From Gammaproteobacteria bacterium (lineage in GTDB: Bacteria > Pseudomonadota > Gammaproteobacteria > Pseudomonadales > Pseudohongiellaceae): a DNA stretch of 64,000 nt. The translations under genes and the position numbers were made by a program. The stretch covers positions 1 to 64,000 of the forward strand of contig BPDI01000001.1 in NCBI GenBank assembly GCA_019654215.1. The letters are read 5' to 3'. The notes under the pieces are model-generated. The model was not told the DNA's origin. It saw only the letters and a list, made by a program, of their open reading frames with translations, and ran no database searches. Below, one piece after another: positions 48,230-57,344 of the stretch. How positions within the stretch are numbered: position 1 is the first letter of the stretch; the number at the start of each line of letters is the position of its first letter.

Positions 48230-49261
48230 ATGAAGTTGTCAGCAGTATTTGTTTTTTTTATGACTATTTGTAGTTCAACGCTAGCGCAAGACTATGAGGT
48301 TCCAAGAACAGAAAACGATCAGCCTGATCTTAATGGCATCTGGAACTTTAACGATTCGACCCCATTTGAAAGGCCGGATCGTTTCGGCACGCGAGAGTTT
48401 CTCAACGCAGAAGAATTAGCCGCTCGAGATCAAAGGTTGGCGACCGGTCAGGATAGAAGGGATGCGAGTGAAGCAACGGTATCTGAACGGGTCATGAACG
48501 TGCCGACAAATGATACAGGCGCTTACAATTTGTTTTGGTCTTATTATGATGAACCTTATCCTAATGATCGTACTTCACTCATCATTTATCCTCAGGACGG
48601 AAAAATTCCAGCTACTCAGCCAGGGGTAATAACACAACTTTCTCCACCGGGATCTAATCCCTGCAATTATGGCGGAGTAGTAATTTCAGATAGACCAGTG
48701 CGAGTGTCATGGGGAGGAATATCCTGTGATAGGCCGGAAGATTTCGGCCTGGCATCTCGCTGTATGGCTTTTCCGCAAACTTTTCCTCCCCATATCAAAG
48801 CTAACTCATACAATAATAATTTGCAGATTGTGCAAACCAAAGATCACGTCATGATTCGATCAGAATTAGGAAATGATCCACGGATTATTCCACTGGACGG
48901 GCGTCCATTTCTTAACGAGTCAATTCGCAGTTGGACAGGTTCTTCCCGTGGCCACTTTGAAAGAGATACTCTGGTTGTAGAAACGCGAAACTTTACTGGA
49001 AAGTTGGCAAGTCTGTTCTTACGTACTAATTCCTATGGTAGTGCTGAAAACTTGGTACTTACAGAGCGTTTTACCCGAGTGGGGGAAAATGCGCTGGATT
49101 ACGAGTTTACAATCGATGACCCCACTACATTTGTTGACCGGATTACGGTAAAAACAAATATGTCCAGGCTGGGCGCGCCGATGTATGAATTTGCCTGTCA
49201 TGAAGGAAATTACGCGCTGGAAAACATGTTGCGTGCAGCCCGAATTGTCGAGCAACAATAA
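48230..49261 (+). CDS. Secreted protein of unnamed family X, copy 3
   Basis: 343 residues with a signal peptide ending near SSTLAQ. Blocks in family order are PDLNGIWNFNDSTPFERPDR, RTSLIIYPQDGKIPATQPG, LASRCMAFPQTFPPHIKANS followed by YNNNLQIVQTKDHVMI, DPRIIPLDGRPFLN, WTGSSRGHFERDTLVVETRN, DYEFTIDDPTTFVDRIT and YEFACHEGNYALENMLRAAR. It has an insertion relative to copy 2 around residues 140-175. The gene sits between the amidase and a PQQ sugar-dehydrogenase-like gene with short gaps, so it is in an operon of exported enzymes. Function unknown. Confidence 0.85.
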   Translation: MKLSAVFVFFMTICSSTLAQDYEVPRTENDQPDLNGIWNFNDSTPFERPDRFGTREFLNAEELAARDQRLATGQDRRDASEATVSERVMNVPTNDTGAYNLFWSYYDEPYPNDRTSLIIYPQDGKIPATQPGVITQLSPPGSNPCNYGGVVISDRPVRVSWGGISCDRPEDFGLASRCMAFPQTFPPHIKANSYNNNLQIVQTKDHVMIRSELGNDPRIIPLDGRPFLNESIRSWTGSSRGHFERDTLVVETRNFTGKLASLFLRTNSYGSAENLVLTERFTRVGENALDYEFTIDDPTTFVDRITVKTNMSRLGAPMYEFACHEGNYALENMLRAARIVEQQ

Positions 49262-49282
49262 ATTTTCCTAAGGAGCCTTGCT

Positions 49283-50374
49283 ATGAAAAAAGTTTATTTG
49301 GTAGTGCTTAGCCTGCTAGTAACCAATTGTGTCGCACAGGAAGCTGATTTAAATAGTTTGCGTCTTATCGATGGATTTTCTGTTTCAATCTATGCCGAAC
49401 TTGAAAATCCGCGGCAGTTGGCACTGGGATCCAACAATACGGTGTATGTTGGTAGTTCGCGTGGTCGAGTCTTTGCGATAACTAATTCTGATGGGGCAGA
49501 CCATGGTGACAATGTGGTTACGGTTGCGGAACGACTCAATACTCCTAATGGAGTTGCTTACCATGATGGTGATCTTTACATCGGTGAAATTGGACGAATA
49601 AGCAAGATTGAAAATATTGGTAATAAATTAAGCGGTGCGTCACCAACAATTACGGTGAATGATTCACTACCAAATCGCAGACATCATGGCTTTAAATTTT
49701 TGGAAATAGGTCCGGATAATAAAATTTACTTGCCAGTAGGAGCACCCTGTAACGTTTGTGAGGAAGACGAAATATTTGCAACTATTTTAAATATGAATCT
49801 TGATGGCAGCGATTTACAAATAATTGCTAATGGAATAAGAAATACTGTCGGTTTCGATTTTCATCCCGAGTCTGGCCATCTCTGGTTCACCGATAATGGT
49901 CGGGATATGTTAGGTGATGATTTGCCGGCTTGTGAGATAAACAGGTTAAGTAGTTTTGGCCAGCATTTCGGGTTTCCTTATATTCACCAGGGTGACCTGC
50001 CTGATCCGCGTTTCGGTATCGGTCATAGCCCGGCGGACTATACACCACCAGTGTTAAAACTTGGCGCCCATGTGGCGCCTCTCGGTATTGCCTTTTATCG
50101 AGGCGACTCTTTCCCCTCCGGCTACAGCAATACTGTCTTCTGGGCGGAACATGGTTCCTGGAATCGGTCGCGGAAAAGCGGATATCGCGTGATGATGGGC
50201 CGGGTCAGCAACGACAACACTACAATTATTTCTAATGAGCCTTTTGTGGAAGGATGGTTGCAGGGGCAACGCAATTGGGGACGTCCAGTTGATGTACTGA
50301 ATATGCCTGATGGATCTATATTAATTTCTGATGATATGGCAAACGTGATCTATCGAATTGATTACGAAGGATAG
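49283..50374 (+). CDS. PQQ-dependent sugar/sorbosone dehydrogenase-like protein, exported
   Basis: 363 residues forming a six-bladed propeller like soluble glucose/L-sorbosone dehydrogenases. A signal peptide ends near NCVAQ. LIDGFSVSIYAELENPRQLA, ERLNTPNGVAYHDGDLYIGE, RRHHGFKFLEIGPDNKIYLP, GIRNTVGFDFHPESGHLWFT and NGRDMLGDDLPACEINRLS are family marks; HHG may hold the catalytic histidine. AVFWAEHGSWNRSRKSGYRV-like residues close the propeller. It probably oxidises a sugar or aldehyde periplasmically. The next gene starts inside its last codons or shortly after. Confidence 0.85.
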   Translation: MKKVYLVVLSLLVTNCVAQEADLNSLRLIDGFSVSIYAELENPRQLALGSNNTVYVGSSRGRVFAITNSDGADHGDNVVTVAERLNTPNGVAYHDGDLYIGEIGRISKIENIGNKLSGASPTITVNDSLPNRRHHGFKFLEIGPDNKIYLPVGAPCNVCEEDEIFATILNMNLDGSDLQIIANGIRNTVGFDFHPESGHLWFTDNGRDMLGDDLPACEINRLSSFGQHFGFPYIHQGDLPDPRFGIGHSPADYTPPVLKLGAHVAPLGIAFYRGDSFPSGYSNTVFWAEHGSWNRSRKSGYRVMMGRVSNDNTTIISNEPFVEGWLQGQRNWGRPVDVLNMPDGSILISDDMANVIYRIDYEG

Positions 50375-50384
50375 AAAGACAACG

Positions 50385-51374
50385 ATGATTTCTTCCAAAT
50401 CCTCTTATTTGACGATCTTTGCATTTGTTTTGCTATTACCTGTTAATGAAACTTTAGGGCAGGATGGAAATGTATTTCGCAATTCGGGTATTGAAGTTCC
50501 GTCAGCGACAGATCGCCCCGAGGGCGTAATTGAAGTTAATGCCATTTTCGACGGTTATTCTGTTAACTATATAAACGATGTTGTCTACGCAAGTTATGGC
50601 GCGCGCGATGTTGTTTTAAATTTGTTAATGCCGACTCTAAACACAAACGAACCATATCCATTGGTCATGTTTGTGCAGGGCTCGGCCTGGTTGCCACAGA
50701 ATGTTTATAGTACCTTGCCAATATTTGTGGATTTGGCTCGAACTGGTTATGTCATAGCAAGTATAGAATACCGCCACTCTAGGGAAGCAATCGCGCCAGC
50801 CCAAGCCCAAGACGTAAAAGCCGCGATTCGTTTTATGCGCGCCAATGCAGAACGCTATAACATCAATCCAAATAAAGTTGCTATTTGGGGAACATCCTCT
50901 GGCGGTCATTTGGCGGCATTGACTGGAACCAGTGATGGCGAGGAATCATTTTTAACGGCAGATAATTTAGAGCAGCCAAGTAACGTTCAAGCAGTGATCG
51001 ACTTTTTTGGCCCAACGGACTTTCGTCGCATGGACGATCATCCCAGTCAGATTACCCATGACAATCCGGGCTCGCCGGAATCCTTGGTAGTGGGAGGGCC
51101 GATTCAGGAGCCAGAACAGGAAGCCCTGGTAAATTCTTACAATCCGATTGCTTACATCCGAGCAAATAAAGAAATACCGCCTTTTCTAATAGTCCATGGT
51201 GATGTTGATAATCTGGTACCGTTTAATCAAAGTGTGTTGCTGTACAATGCTTTGCAGGAAGCAGGTAAAGAAGTTACTTTTTATCGCATAAATGGCGGAG
51301 GCCACGGGCCTGGAATCTTTTCAAATGCAATGATGTCAATTGTGAAAGAATTTCTTGATCTGCATCTCGATTAG
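50385..51374 (+). CDS. Alpha/beta-hydrolase (BD-FAE/esterase-like), exported
   Basis: 329 residues from ATG 50385. A hydrophobic signal (YLTIFAFVLLLPVNETLG) is present. The nucleophile motif is GTSSGGHLAALTGT, with the acid in FLIVHGDVDNLVPF and His in NGGGHGPGIF. AIRFMRANAERYNINPNKVA is the usual lead-in to the elbow. It resembles carboxylesterases of the BD-FAE/feruloyl-esterase type. An alternative start at 50358 lies inside the upstream gene. It is the last gene of the 46.7-51.4 kb run. Confidence 0.85.
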   Translation: MISSKSSYLTIFAFVLLLPVNETLGQDGNVFRNSGIEVPSATDRPEGVIEVNAIFDGYSVNYINDVVYASYGARDVVLNLLMPTLNTNEPYPLVMFVQGSAWLPQNVYSTLPIFVDLARTGYVIASIEYRHSREAIAPAQAQDVKAAIRFMRANAERYNINPNKVAIWGTSSGGHLAALTGTSDGEESFLTADNLEQPSNVQAVIDFFGPTDFRRMDDHPSQITHDNPGSPESLVVGGPIQEPEQEALVNSYNPIAYIRANKEIPPFLIVHGDVDNLVPFNQSVLLYNALQEAGKEVTFYRINGGGHGPGIFSNAMMSIVKEFLDLHLD

Positions 51375-51634
51375 TTATGAAAAGATAGCCATATTTAGTT
51401 CAACCGCAACTATTCCAACTTGGCCTTTCTTATCTCTTTCTGGTTATCGTTCTATAAGCAGTTGTGATGGGCGAAACCAAAACACAAAACACTAGTTACT
51501 AGTTTTGCTTTAATAAGCGAAAGAAACATTCTGGTCGAAGAAAAAGATCTTCGGTCAGTTAATCCTGAGCAATAAGCCTTCATAGATTGCTGCTTTAACT
51601 CCGTCGAACACTGGTCGGGCTATTCCATAATTAC

Positions 51635-51829
51635 TTAAACTTCCCGTTCCCAAATACAACACTGACACTTACAAAGCGGATGATCGATATGACGAGGGCC
51701 AGCTAGGTATTGCTGTCGTGTGAATTTGAATACCTTGTAACGATGGTAAAACACACAAGCTAGCAACCCCATCGCGATCAGCAGCGCTGGTATTGTTACT
51801 AAGAACGCGAGTATCACTTGCCAAGTCAT
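51635..51829 (-). CDS. Small Cys-rich membrane protein (64 aa)
   Basis: One N-terminal helix (WQVILAFLVTIPALLIAMGL) and a basic tail with HPLCKCQCCIWE, four cysteines in close spacing that could bind a metal. AAAGGG stands about nine bases upstream of the ATG. It is isolated in a 675-base gap between plus-strand genes. I do not recognise it and it could be spurious. Confidence 0.4.
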   Translation of the reverse strand: MTWQVILAFLVTIPALLIAMGLLACVFYHRYKVFKFTRQQYLAGPRHIDHPLCKCQCCIWEREV

Positions 51830-52049
51830 TTATAGTTGCCCTTTGTTATGGATCCCTGATATGGCTTTTCCCGCGGGATACTTGAGTCATAGACTATTTT
51901 GGAACGATTTGGACTTTAAACCCGGAATGGCGCATTTCTTGGATTACCTAATTTTAATCGTTGGATTGGCGTTGGACTTTAAAGGAACTGATCGATAGAG
52001 TTATCTATCGCTGCAATTACTCGACATTAATAACAATAAGGAGCTTGAG

Positions 52050-53039
52050 ATGCGCCCGCTAAAGCTGATAGTTCCAGTAATTTCCCTTGCTGCTCTGGCT
52101 TTCTTTTTTCCCACTAGTGCTCAGCAAGATCTTCCATTTGTTTCCGAAGCTCAGTTCCAAGAGTGGCTCGACAATTTAAACAATTGGGGTCGCTGGGGGG
52201 CAGGCGACGAAATTGGCACCCTAAATTTAATAACTCCACAAAAACGCAAAGAAGCTGCGGGACTGGTGCAGAGTGGGGTAACTGTTTCATTGGCGCGCAA
52301 TTTGGATGATGTGGAAAGCATCGATAATCCCTGTCCGGTTGAATGGGAAATGGCCAATGCATCTCCAAGTGGTGCCAGCGATCGAATCACCTTTCGTTGC
52401 ATACATGGACCAGGTGTAACCCATATAGATGGTTATGGTCATCGCTTCTTCGACGGCAAGATGTGGAATGGAATCGAAATGGAGCAAACGGTGACCATGG
52501 AAGAAGGAGCAACTGTAAATGCGGTATTAAATATGAAAGATGGCATTGTTACTCGTGGTGTGTTGTACGACATTCCGCGCTCGAAAGGAGTTGATTTTCT
52601 TCCTGGTGGCTATCGCGTAACGGTTGCAGATCTAGAATCCTGGGAAGAATTATCCGGAGTAAAAGTTGGGCCTGGTGATGCCATGTTGTTTCGTTGGGGG
52701 CGTTGGGTAAAACGTGAGATAGATGGGCCATTCAATACCTGGGACGAAGCAGCGGGCTTGGACAACAATGTTATTCCCTGGCTGCGCGAAAGAGATGTAG
52801 CCATAATTGGTTGGGAGACTCCAGGTTATACGCCGCGACTAGAGGGAGATTTACCTACGCTAGCGTTGCATGATTTTGCATTGACTATGTTAGGTATTCC
52901 ACTGATCGATCGCGCGGACTTAGATGCTTTGGCGAACATGGCAGCTTCACAAAATCGTTGGGAATTCATGCTTACCATTGCACCATTACCAATTCCAAAC
53001 GGGACTGGATCGCCAGTTAATCCTATCGCAGTTTTTTAG
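52050..53039 (+). CDS. Cyclase family protein (kynurenine-formamidase-like), exported, paralogue of 11659
   Basis: 329 residues with a signal ending near PTSAQ. LNNWGRWGAGDEIGTLNLIT closely parallels the gene at 11659. The metal-binding segment reads CIHGPGVTHIDGYGHR, and VGPGDAMLFRWGRW and AIIGWETPGY follow. It keeps His and Asp ligands of the family. The reaction is probably hydrolysis of an amide or lactone. AAGGAG stands upstream. It is 11 bases from the following hydrolase gene, which suggests an ordered two-step pathway. Confidence 0.87.
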   Translation: MRPLKLIVPVISLAALAFFFPTSAQQDLPFVSEAQFQEWLDNLNNWGRWGAGDEIGTLNLITPQKRKEAAGLVQSGVTVSLARNLDDVESIDNPCPVEWEMANASPSGASDRITFRCIHGPGVTHIDGYGHRFFDGKMWNGIEMEQTVTMEEGATVNAVLNMKDGIVTRGVLYDIPRSKGVDFLPGGYRVTVADLESWEELSGVKVGPGDAMLFRWGRWVKREIDGPFNTWDEAAGLDNNVIPWLRERDVAIIGWETPGYTPRLEGDLPTLALHDFALTMLGIPLIDRADLDALANMAASQNRWEFMLTIAPLPIPNGTGSPVNPIAVF

Positions 53040-53050
53040 AGGAGTGAGTC

Positions 53051-54031
53051 ATGGCATCGACGCGTAGAGATTTTATTAAAACCGCTGGCGTTGCCGCAGC
53101 AACCCTTAAGGGTATAAAGCCCAGGACAATTTTTGCTCAGGCTGCCATAAAAACTGTGCAAACTGATGTATTGCAAATCGCTTATGAAGAACACGGGCCC
53201 AGTGATGGATTTCCTATCATTCTCGTACATGGATTTCCATACGATGTACGTTCCTTCGATGGAATGCCCGCTCCGCTTGTCGATGCAGGTTTTCGAGTAT
53301 TGCTGCCTTATATTCGCGGCTATGGTGAAACCCGATTCTTGGATCCCGATGCGCCTCGTATGGCTGAACAGGCAGCTATTGCCCAGGACCTTGTGGACTT
53401 TGCTGATGCCCTAGGCATAGACCTATTTGCAGCTGCAGGATTTGATTGGGGTAACCGAGCTATTTGTATTACATCGATACTGCATCCCGACCGAGTTGTT
53501 GCCCAAGTCGCCTGTGGCGGTTATTCAGTCCAGGACACAATCACTCCTGGTGCTCCGGCACCTGCACGTTTCGAAGCACTGCTCTGGTATCAGTGGTATT
53601 TGAACACGGAGCGAGGGATTCAGGGTTTAACAGAAAATCGGCACGACATTATTCGTTATCTCTGGGACACCTGGTCACCAGCATGGAGCTACAGTGATGA
53701 AGATTATGCGCGCTCGGCTCCCTCATTCGACAATCCAGATTTCGTCGATATCTGCGTTCACTCTTATCGCCACCGACATGTTAATGCGCCCGGCGAGGAA
53801 AGATTTCTCGAAGTAGAACGTCGTCTCGCTGAACGGCCAGTGATTTCTGTCCCTGTAATAGTCTTGCGCGCTGCACAAAGCGGCTTCGGCCGGCCTTCAT
53901 CAGATCCGGCTGGAGATCAGGCGCGATTTTCAGATTTGCGTGGCAGGAGAATTGTGGAAGGTGCGGGTCACGATTTACCTGCGCATCGGCCAGACTCTGT
54001 GGTCGATGCATTACTGGAGTTGCTTGCTTAG
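53051..54031 (+). CDS. Epoxide-hydrolase/haloalkane-dehalogenase-like alpha/beta hydrolase with Tat signal
   Basis: 326 residues. The Tat signal is STRRDFIKTAGVAAATLKG. The oxyanion-hole motif is LVHGFPYDVRSF and the nucleophile elbow GFDWGNRAI has Asp, as in epoxide hydrolases and haloalkane dehalogenases rather than serine esterases. PYIRGYGETRF is the usual strand after it. The histidine is in EGAGHDLPAHRP. Hence it likely opens an epoxide or removes a halogen, or acts as a related C-C hydrolase, in the periplasm. GAGG stands upstream; it is coupled to the cyclase gene. Confidence 0.85.
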   Translation: MASTRRDFIKTAGVAAATLKGIKPRTIFAQAAIKTVQTDVLQIAYEEHGPSDGFPIILVHGFPYDVRSFDGMPAPLVDAGFRVLLPYIRGYGETRFLDPDAPRMAEQAAIAQDLVDFADALGIDLFAAAGFDWGNRAICITSILHPDRVVAQVACGGYSVQDTITPGAPAPARFEALLWYQWYLNTERGIQGLTENRHDIIRYLWDTWSPAWSYSDEDYARSAPSFDNPDFVDICVHSYRHRHVNAPGEERFLEVERRLAERPVISVPVIVLRAAQSGFGRPSSDPAGDQARFSDLRGRRIVEGAGHDLPAHRPDSVVDALLELLA

Positions 54032-54185
54032 AATTTAGCTCGCGATAGCGAAGTCGTTTGTACGAAAGGGTGGCCTGAAACTATTGAAAACTCGAGTTTT
54101 TAAGGGTTTCTCCAATATCCAGATATGAAAAAGTACCGCGACAACGGCTGACGCTTTACTGGTAATTACCAGAGGTTTTTTCGAA

Positions 54186-55166
54186 CTAGCGTTCGGAATT
54201 TTGTTTTTCTAGGTTCCTCGCTACGGAAAGAATATTGATCAAACCGTAATTGCCTTCGTGACACGCAAACTCATAAATCGGTTGATCACCTCGAATCATT
54301 GGATAGGAAACTGTCCAATCACTTTCCCAAGTTGTGTCGTCCATAACTTTTAATGTGTATTCTAATTGATCTTCGTTATTGCGATGAAAACGTTCTTCAA
54401 TTTCTAAATCGACATTGGCGCGACGAAAACTCGACTTTTCTGAAAAGTTTTTAGTACGAATGACTAATGTATCTCCTTCCCAGTGCCCGCGAGAATCACC
54501 GTGCCATTGCTGCAATGAATCTGGAAGATGAGGACGGCCATCGATTGGAATGATTCGGACCTCATGAATCATTTCGATGTATAACATGACATGGGTGGGC
54601 GTCTGAATAATTTTCATATTGTTGTTATAGGCCTGAGGTAACATGCTCTGAGGAATTCCCCATGTTATGCATCGCTCGGTCAGGCTTCTATCGATCCAAC
54701 TGTCGGCAGGACCGCGTCCTTCTCGTGATTTTGCGCGTGCTTCGGCTTTTAGAATAGCTTCCTGGGTGTAAGGCGGAATGTGACCAGTTGCTGGCAAAAC
54801 CACCAGAGAAGTTTGTCCGGTTGCCACAACTGCCGAGCCATAATCCAGATCTTTAGGATCGTGCACTGAAATGCCACCGCGGCCCGAATCTAAAGGTCGA
54901 CCATCCGGTCGCGCTGCGCTTGCTGCCTCATAATCTCTTATCTCACCTGGCGTAAAAAAGGCTTTGCCTTCGAATCGCTCCGGACGCTCCAATGGGGTAA
55001 TAGTGCGTCTATCCCAAACGCCTTGAAGATTAGGATGACCCCAGGGAGTCAGGTCAGCAAGATAAGAGGTCAGGTTCTGATTGAGAGATTGCCCGTAAGT
55101 AGAGAGGGATACCAATGCCAGGGCCATAGCAGTGCTTGCACCAGTAAGGAATCGTCGATTGAGCAT
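54186..55166 (-). CDS. Secreted protein of unnamed family X, copy 4
   Basis: 326 residues from the ATG at 55166, which has GGAG seven bases upstream; a longer frame starts at 55178. A signal-like N terminus contains NRRFLTGASTAMALALVSLS. Family blocks: HPNLQGVWDRRTITPLERPE, TSLVVLPATGHIPPYTQEA, ERCITWGIPQSMLPQA followed by YNNNMKIIQTPTHVML, RIIPIDGRPHLP, WHGDSRGHWEGDTLVIRTKN, LEYTLKVMDDTTWESDW and IYEFACHEGNYGLINIL. It is convergent with the hydrolase gene and follows the enolase-superfamily gene on the same strand. Function unknown. Confidence 0.85.
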   Translation of the reverse strand: MLNRRFLTGASTAMALALVSLSTYGQSLNQNLTSYLADLTPWGHPNLQGVWDRRTITPLERPERFEGKAFFTPGEIRDYEAASAARPDGRPLDSGRGGISVHDPKDLDYGSAVVATGQTSLVVLPATGHIPPYTQEAILKAEARAKSREGRGPADSWIDRSLTERCITWGIPQSMLPQAYNNNMKIIQTPTHVMLYIEMIHEVRIIPIDGRPHLPDSLQQWHGDSRGHWEGDTLVIRTKNFSEKSSFRRANVDLEIEERFHRNNEDQLEYTLKVMDDTTWESDWTVSYPMIRGDQPIYEFACHEGNYGLINILSVARNLEKQNSER

Positions 55167-55405
55167 GGTTGTCTCCAACTATTTTGTTTTCACTTATTCT
55201 AGTTTTTTTAGAGTTTTCGAGCCAGTGCCATAATATTATCATTCCATCAGCGTTCTTTTCGATCGCGCCTTTCTCTGAAGAATATTTCGCGAGACGATTT
55301 TGCTGGCTAATTTTGTTTGGCGAGATAGGAGAGCGTAAATAGTACGGTAATCGTACCCGTCACTTCTCCAGCTGCTCCTATTTCATCCCTGTCCCATAAA
55401 AGCCC

Positions 55406-56629
55406 TTAAATTCGATGTTCTTCTAGTACGCGTTGATTGAGCGTAATGCCGTAGCCTGCCCTATCAGATACAGCAATCGTGCCGTTAGAGAATGTCTCGG
55501 TAGGTTCGATTAGCGTTGCCCTCCAAAGTTGCTCTCCCCATTGGTACTCCAGAATATCGAAATTTGGTAGCGCCGCACAAAGCGCAACAGATGCCGCGGT
55601 TGAAATTGGGCCACTTGGATTATGGGGAGAGACCAACACGTTAAACGTCTCTGCTAATGATGAAATTTTGATGGCTTCCCACATCCCGCCACAGTGTTTT
55701 ACGTCAGGCATAATGATGTCTACTGCTCGCCGCTCGCACAGCGGTCGAAATCCTTCCATTCCAAACAAGAATTCTCCTCCTGCTAATACCTGGCTAATTG
55801 CTTCGCGGATAGTCTTGGTGTTTTCAGTTTGAGTCGGCGCAACTGGCTCCTCATACCAGCTTAGATTAGCTGCTTCTAATTCGCGGGCTACATCGATGGA
55901 CATTTGTGTATCGAAGAAACTGTGAGCATCGATCTTAATCGCGATGTCATCACCAACTCGGTCTCGCATCGCGTAAATACAATTGACGCCTAGTTGTTTT
56001 GCGGCTTGAACTTCTTGTGGGGGTGAATCAAGCGAAGGAAAGCCATCGAATGGTGCGGCTTTAATTGATTTTAATCCATCGGCAACTGCTCGTTCTGCAT
56101 TGTCGGCAAAACCTTCTGGTCCGCGATCGGAAGTGGCGCGATTAATATTGGCATAAACCGGCAAGCTCTCGTGCAACAGTCCGCCAACTAAATCATAAAA
56201 AGGTATTCCTAAGGATTTTGAAGTCAGATCCCATAGTGCTTGTTCGATTGCACTAAATGCAGTCGCCAGCACACGATCGCCAGAAGCAGCGAGCTCCCAA
56301 CCTCGCTGTCGATACTGTTGTATGTCGAATGCCGACTCGCCTTCAACCATTCGATAAAACTGATTGAGCTCATTCAATTCTGTGCGCCTACCAAGAGAAG
56401 CTTCGCCAATTCCAGTTACGCCATTGCTCCGGTAAGGCGCACGATAATCCAACTGGTTCGATTAGTGACGGAAACCGTATACACATCTATGTTTCGTACC
56501 TGCACATTGCGATCTGCGGTTGTGCTCTGTGCGAAAACATTACTTAGAGGAAAAGCTGGCTACAGAACCGAGAAAAAGAGACGCTTGTTGAACAAAACGG
56601 CGACGTGATTGCACGATTGGCGATTTCAT
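55406..56629 (-). CDS. Enolase-superfamily (mandelate racemase/muconate lactonizing-like) enzyme with Tat-like signal, frameshifted
   Basis: About 408 residues. The start at 56629 gives SRRRFVQQASLFLGSVASF, a twin-arginine-type signal; shifts near 56550 and 56445 lead to NVFAQSTTADRNV and RSNGVTGIGEASLG. The barrel keeps AFSAIEQALWDLTSKSLGIP, IAIKIDAHSFFD and NLSWYEEPVAPTQ (two metal carboxylates), LAGGEFLFG (the third) and VSPHNPSGPIS. It probably catalyses a dehydration or racemisation of a sugar acid or aromatic acid. Exported members of this superfamily are unusual. It lies upstream of family X copy 4 on the same strand. Confidence 0.8.
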
Positions 56630-56795
56630 AGTTTTGTTATCTAATGAATTTAATCATGGCTCCTAATTCAAATAAGTCTGCAAAGTCACTATTAAAAAAT
56701 TCTAGTAGAGACGATTTCGCTGAATCTTTCCGTGAAACCTGATTCCTGCTAGTCGATTTTGAAACCTGACTCAATGCCTCCGGTAAATCTAGCAG

Positions 56796-57044
56796 TTATT
56801 TGTAAAGCATTGCACCAACACCACCGGCCACAAACCCGACTGCAGAAAAAATTAACGGCATTCCTATTAGCGCAAGAAAAGCGAGTGCGGTTCCTAAATT
56901 CAAGTTGCTAGTAAATAGCTCGTAAAGGAAACCGCCAAAGGAATAAAGAATCCCGCAAATAAATCCTGCAACGGACATAACTAACCCAATCAGTTTGGCA
57001 AAGAATAACACCTCTATACTTTTTAATTTCGCCATAATCTCCAT
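56796..57044 (-). CDS. Small two-helix membrane protein
   Basis: 82 residues. IGLVMSVAGFICGILYSFGG and ALAFLALIGMPLIFSAVGFV are two membrane helices with glycine-rich faces. It resembles DUF3566-like membrane modules loosely. The first ATG is 57044, but the one at 57035 has GGAG close upstream; either could be used. The role is unknown. Confidence 0.6.
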   Translation of the reverse strand: MEIMAKLKSIEVLFFAKLIGLVMSVAGFICGILYSFGGFLYELFTSNLNLGTALAFLALIGMPLIFSAVGFVAGGVGAMLYK

Positions 57045-57344
57045 TTTTCGATTTGCTCAATAAAGTGAGCAGCTTCTTTGCTGGTTATAGATTATTTGAT
57101 TCTGTTCCAAAGCGCCCAGGTCGGATTGCCCATCACAATTTATATTGAGTCTGTTTAATGGATTTCTGAATTAGTTTTTCTATCAAAATTAAAACGTAAT
57201 CCTCTATTATTTTTATAAGAGGGTAATCATGCTTGCGAATAAACCAAAAACCAAGGCATAGAATGCGTTAAGAAAATAAGTTAGATAGTGCGATGAGTTT
57301 GATTTCGTAAATTTATGAGTGAGTAGTTAGCAATCGAAATTAAG
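57045..57344. other. Intergenic region with nothing recognised
   Basis: 300 A/T-rich bases between two minus-strand genes. No hairpin terminator, RNA gene or convincing coding sequence is visible. It probably holds the promoter of the small membrane gene and the untranslated end of the ankyrin gene. Confidence 0.4.

Noticed and set aside
57230-57265. Ten-codon frame behind a GAGGG site on the plus strand
   Set aside because: Too short and isolated to support, with no downstream gene on the same strand that it could lead.
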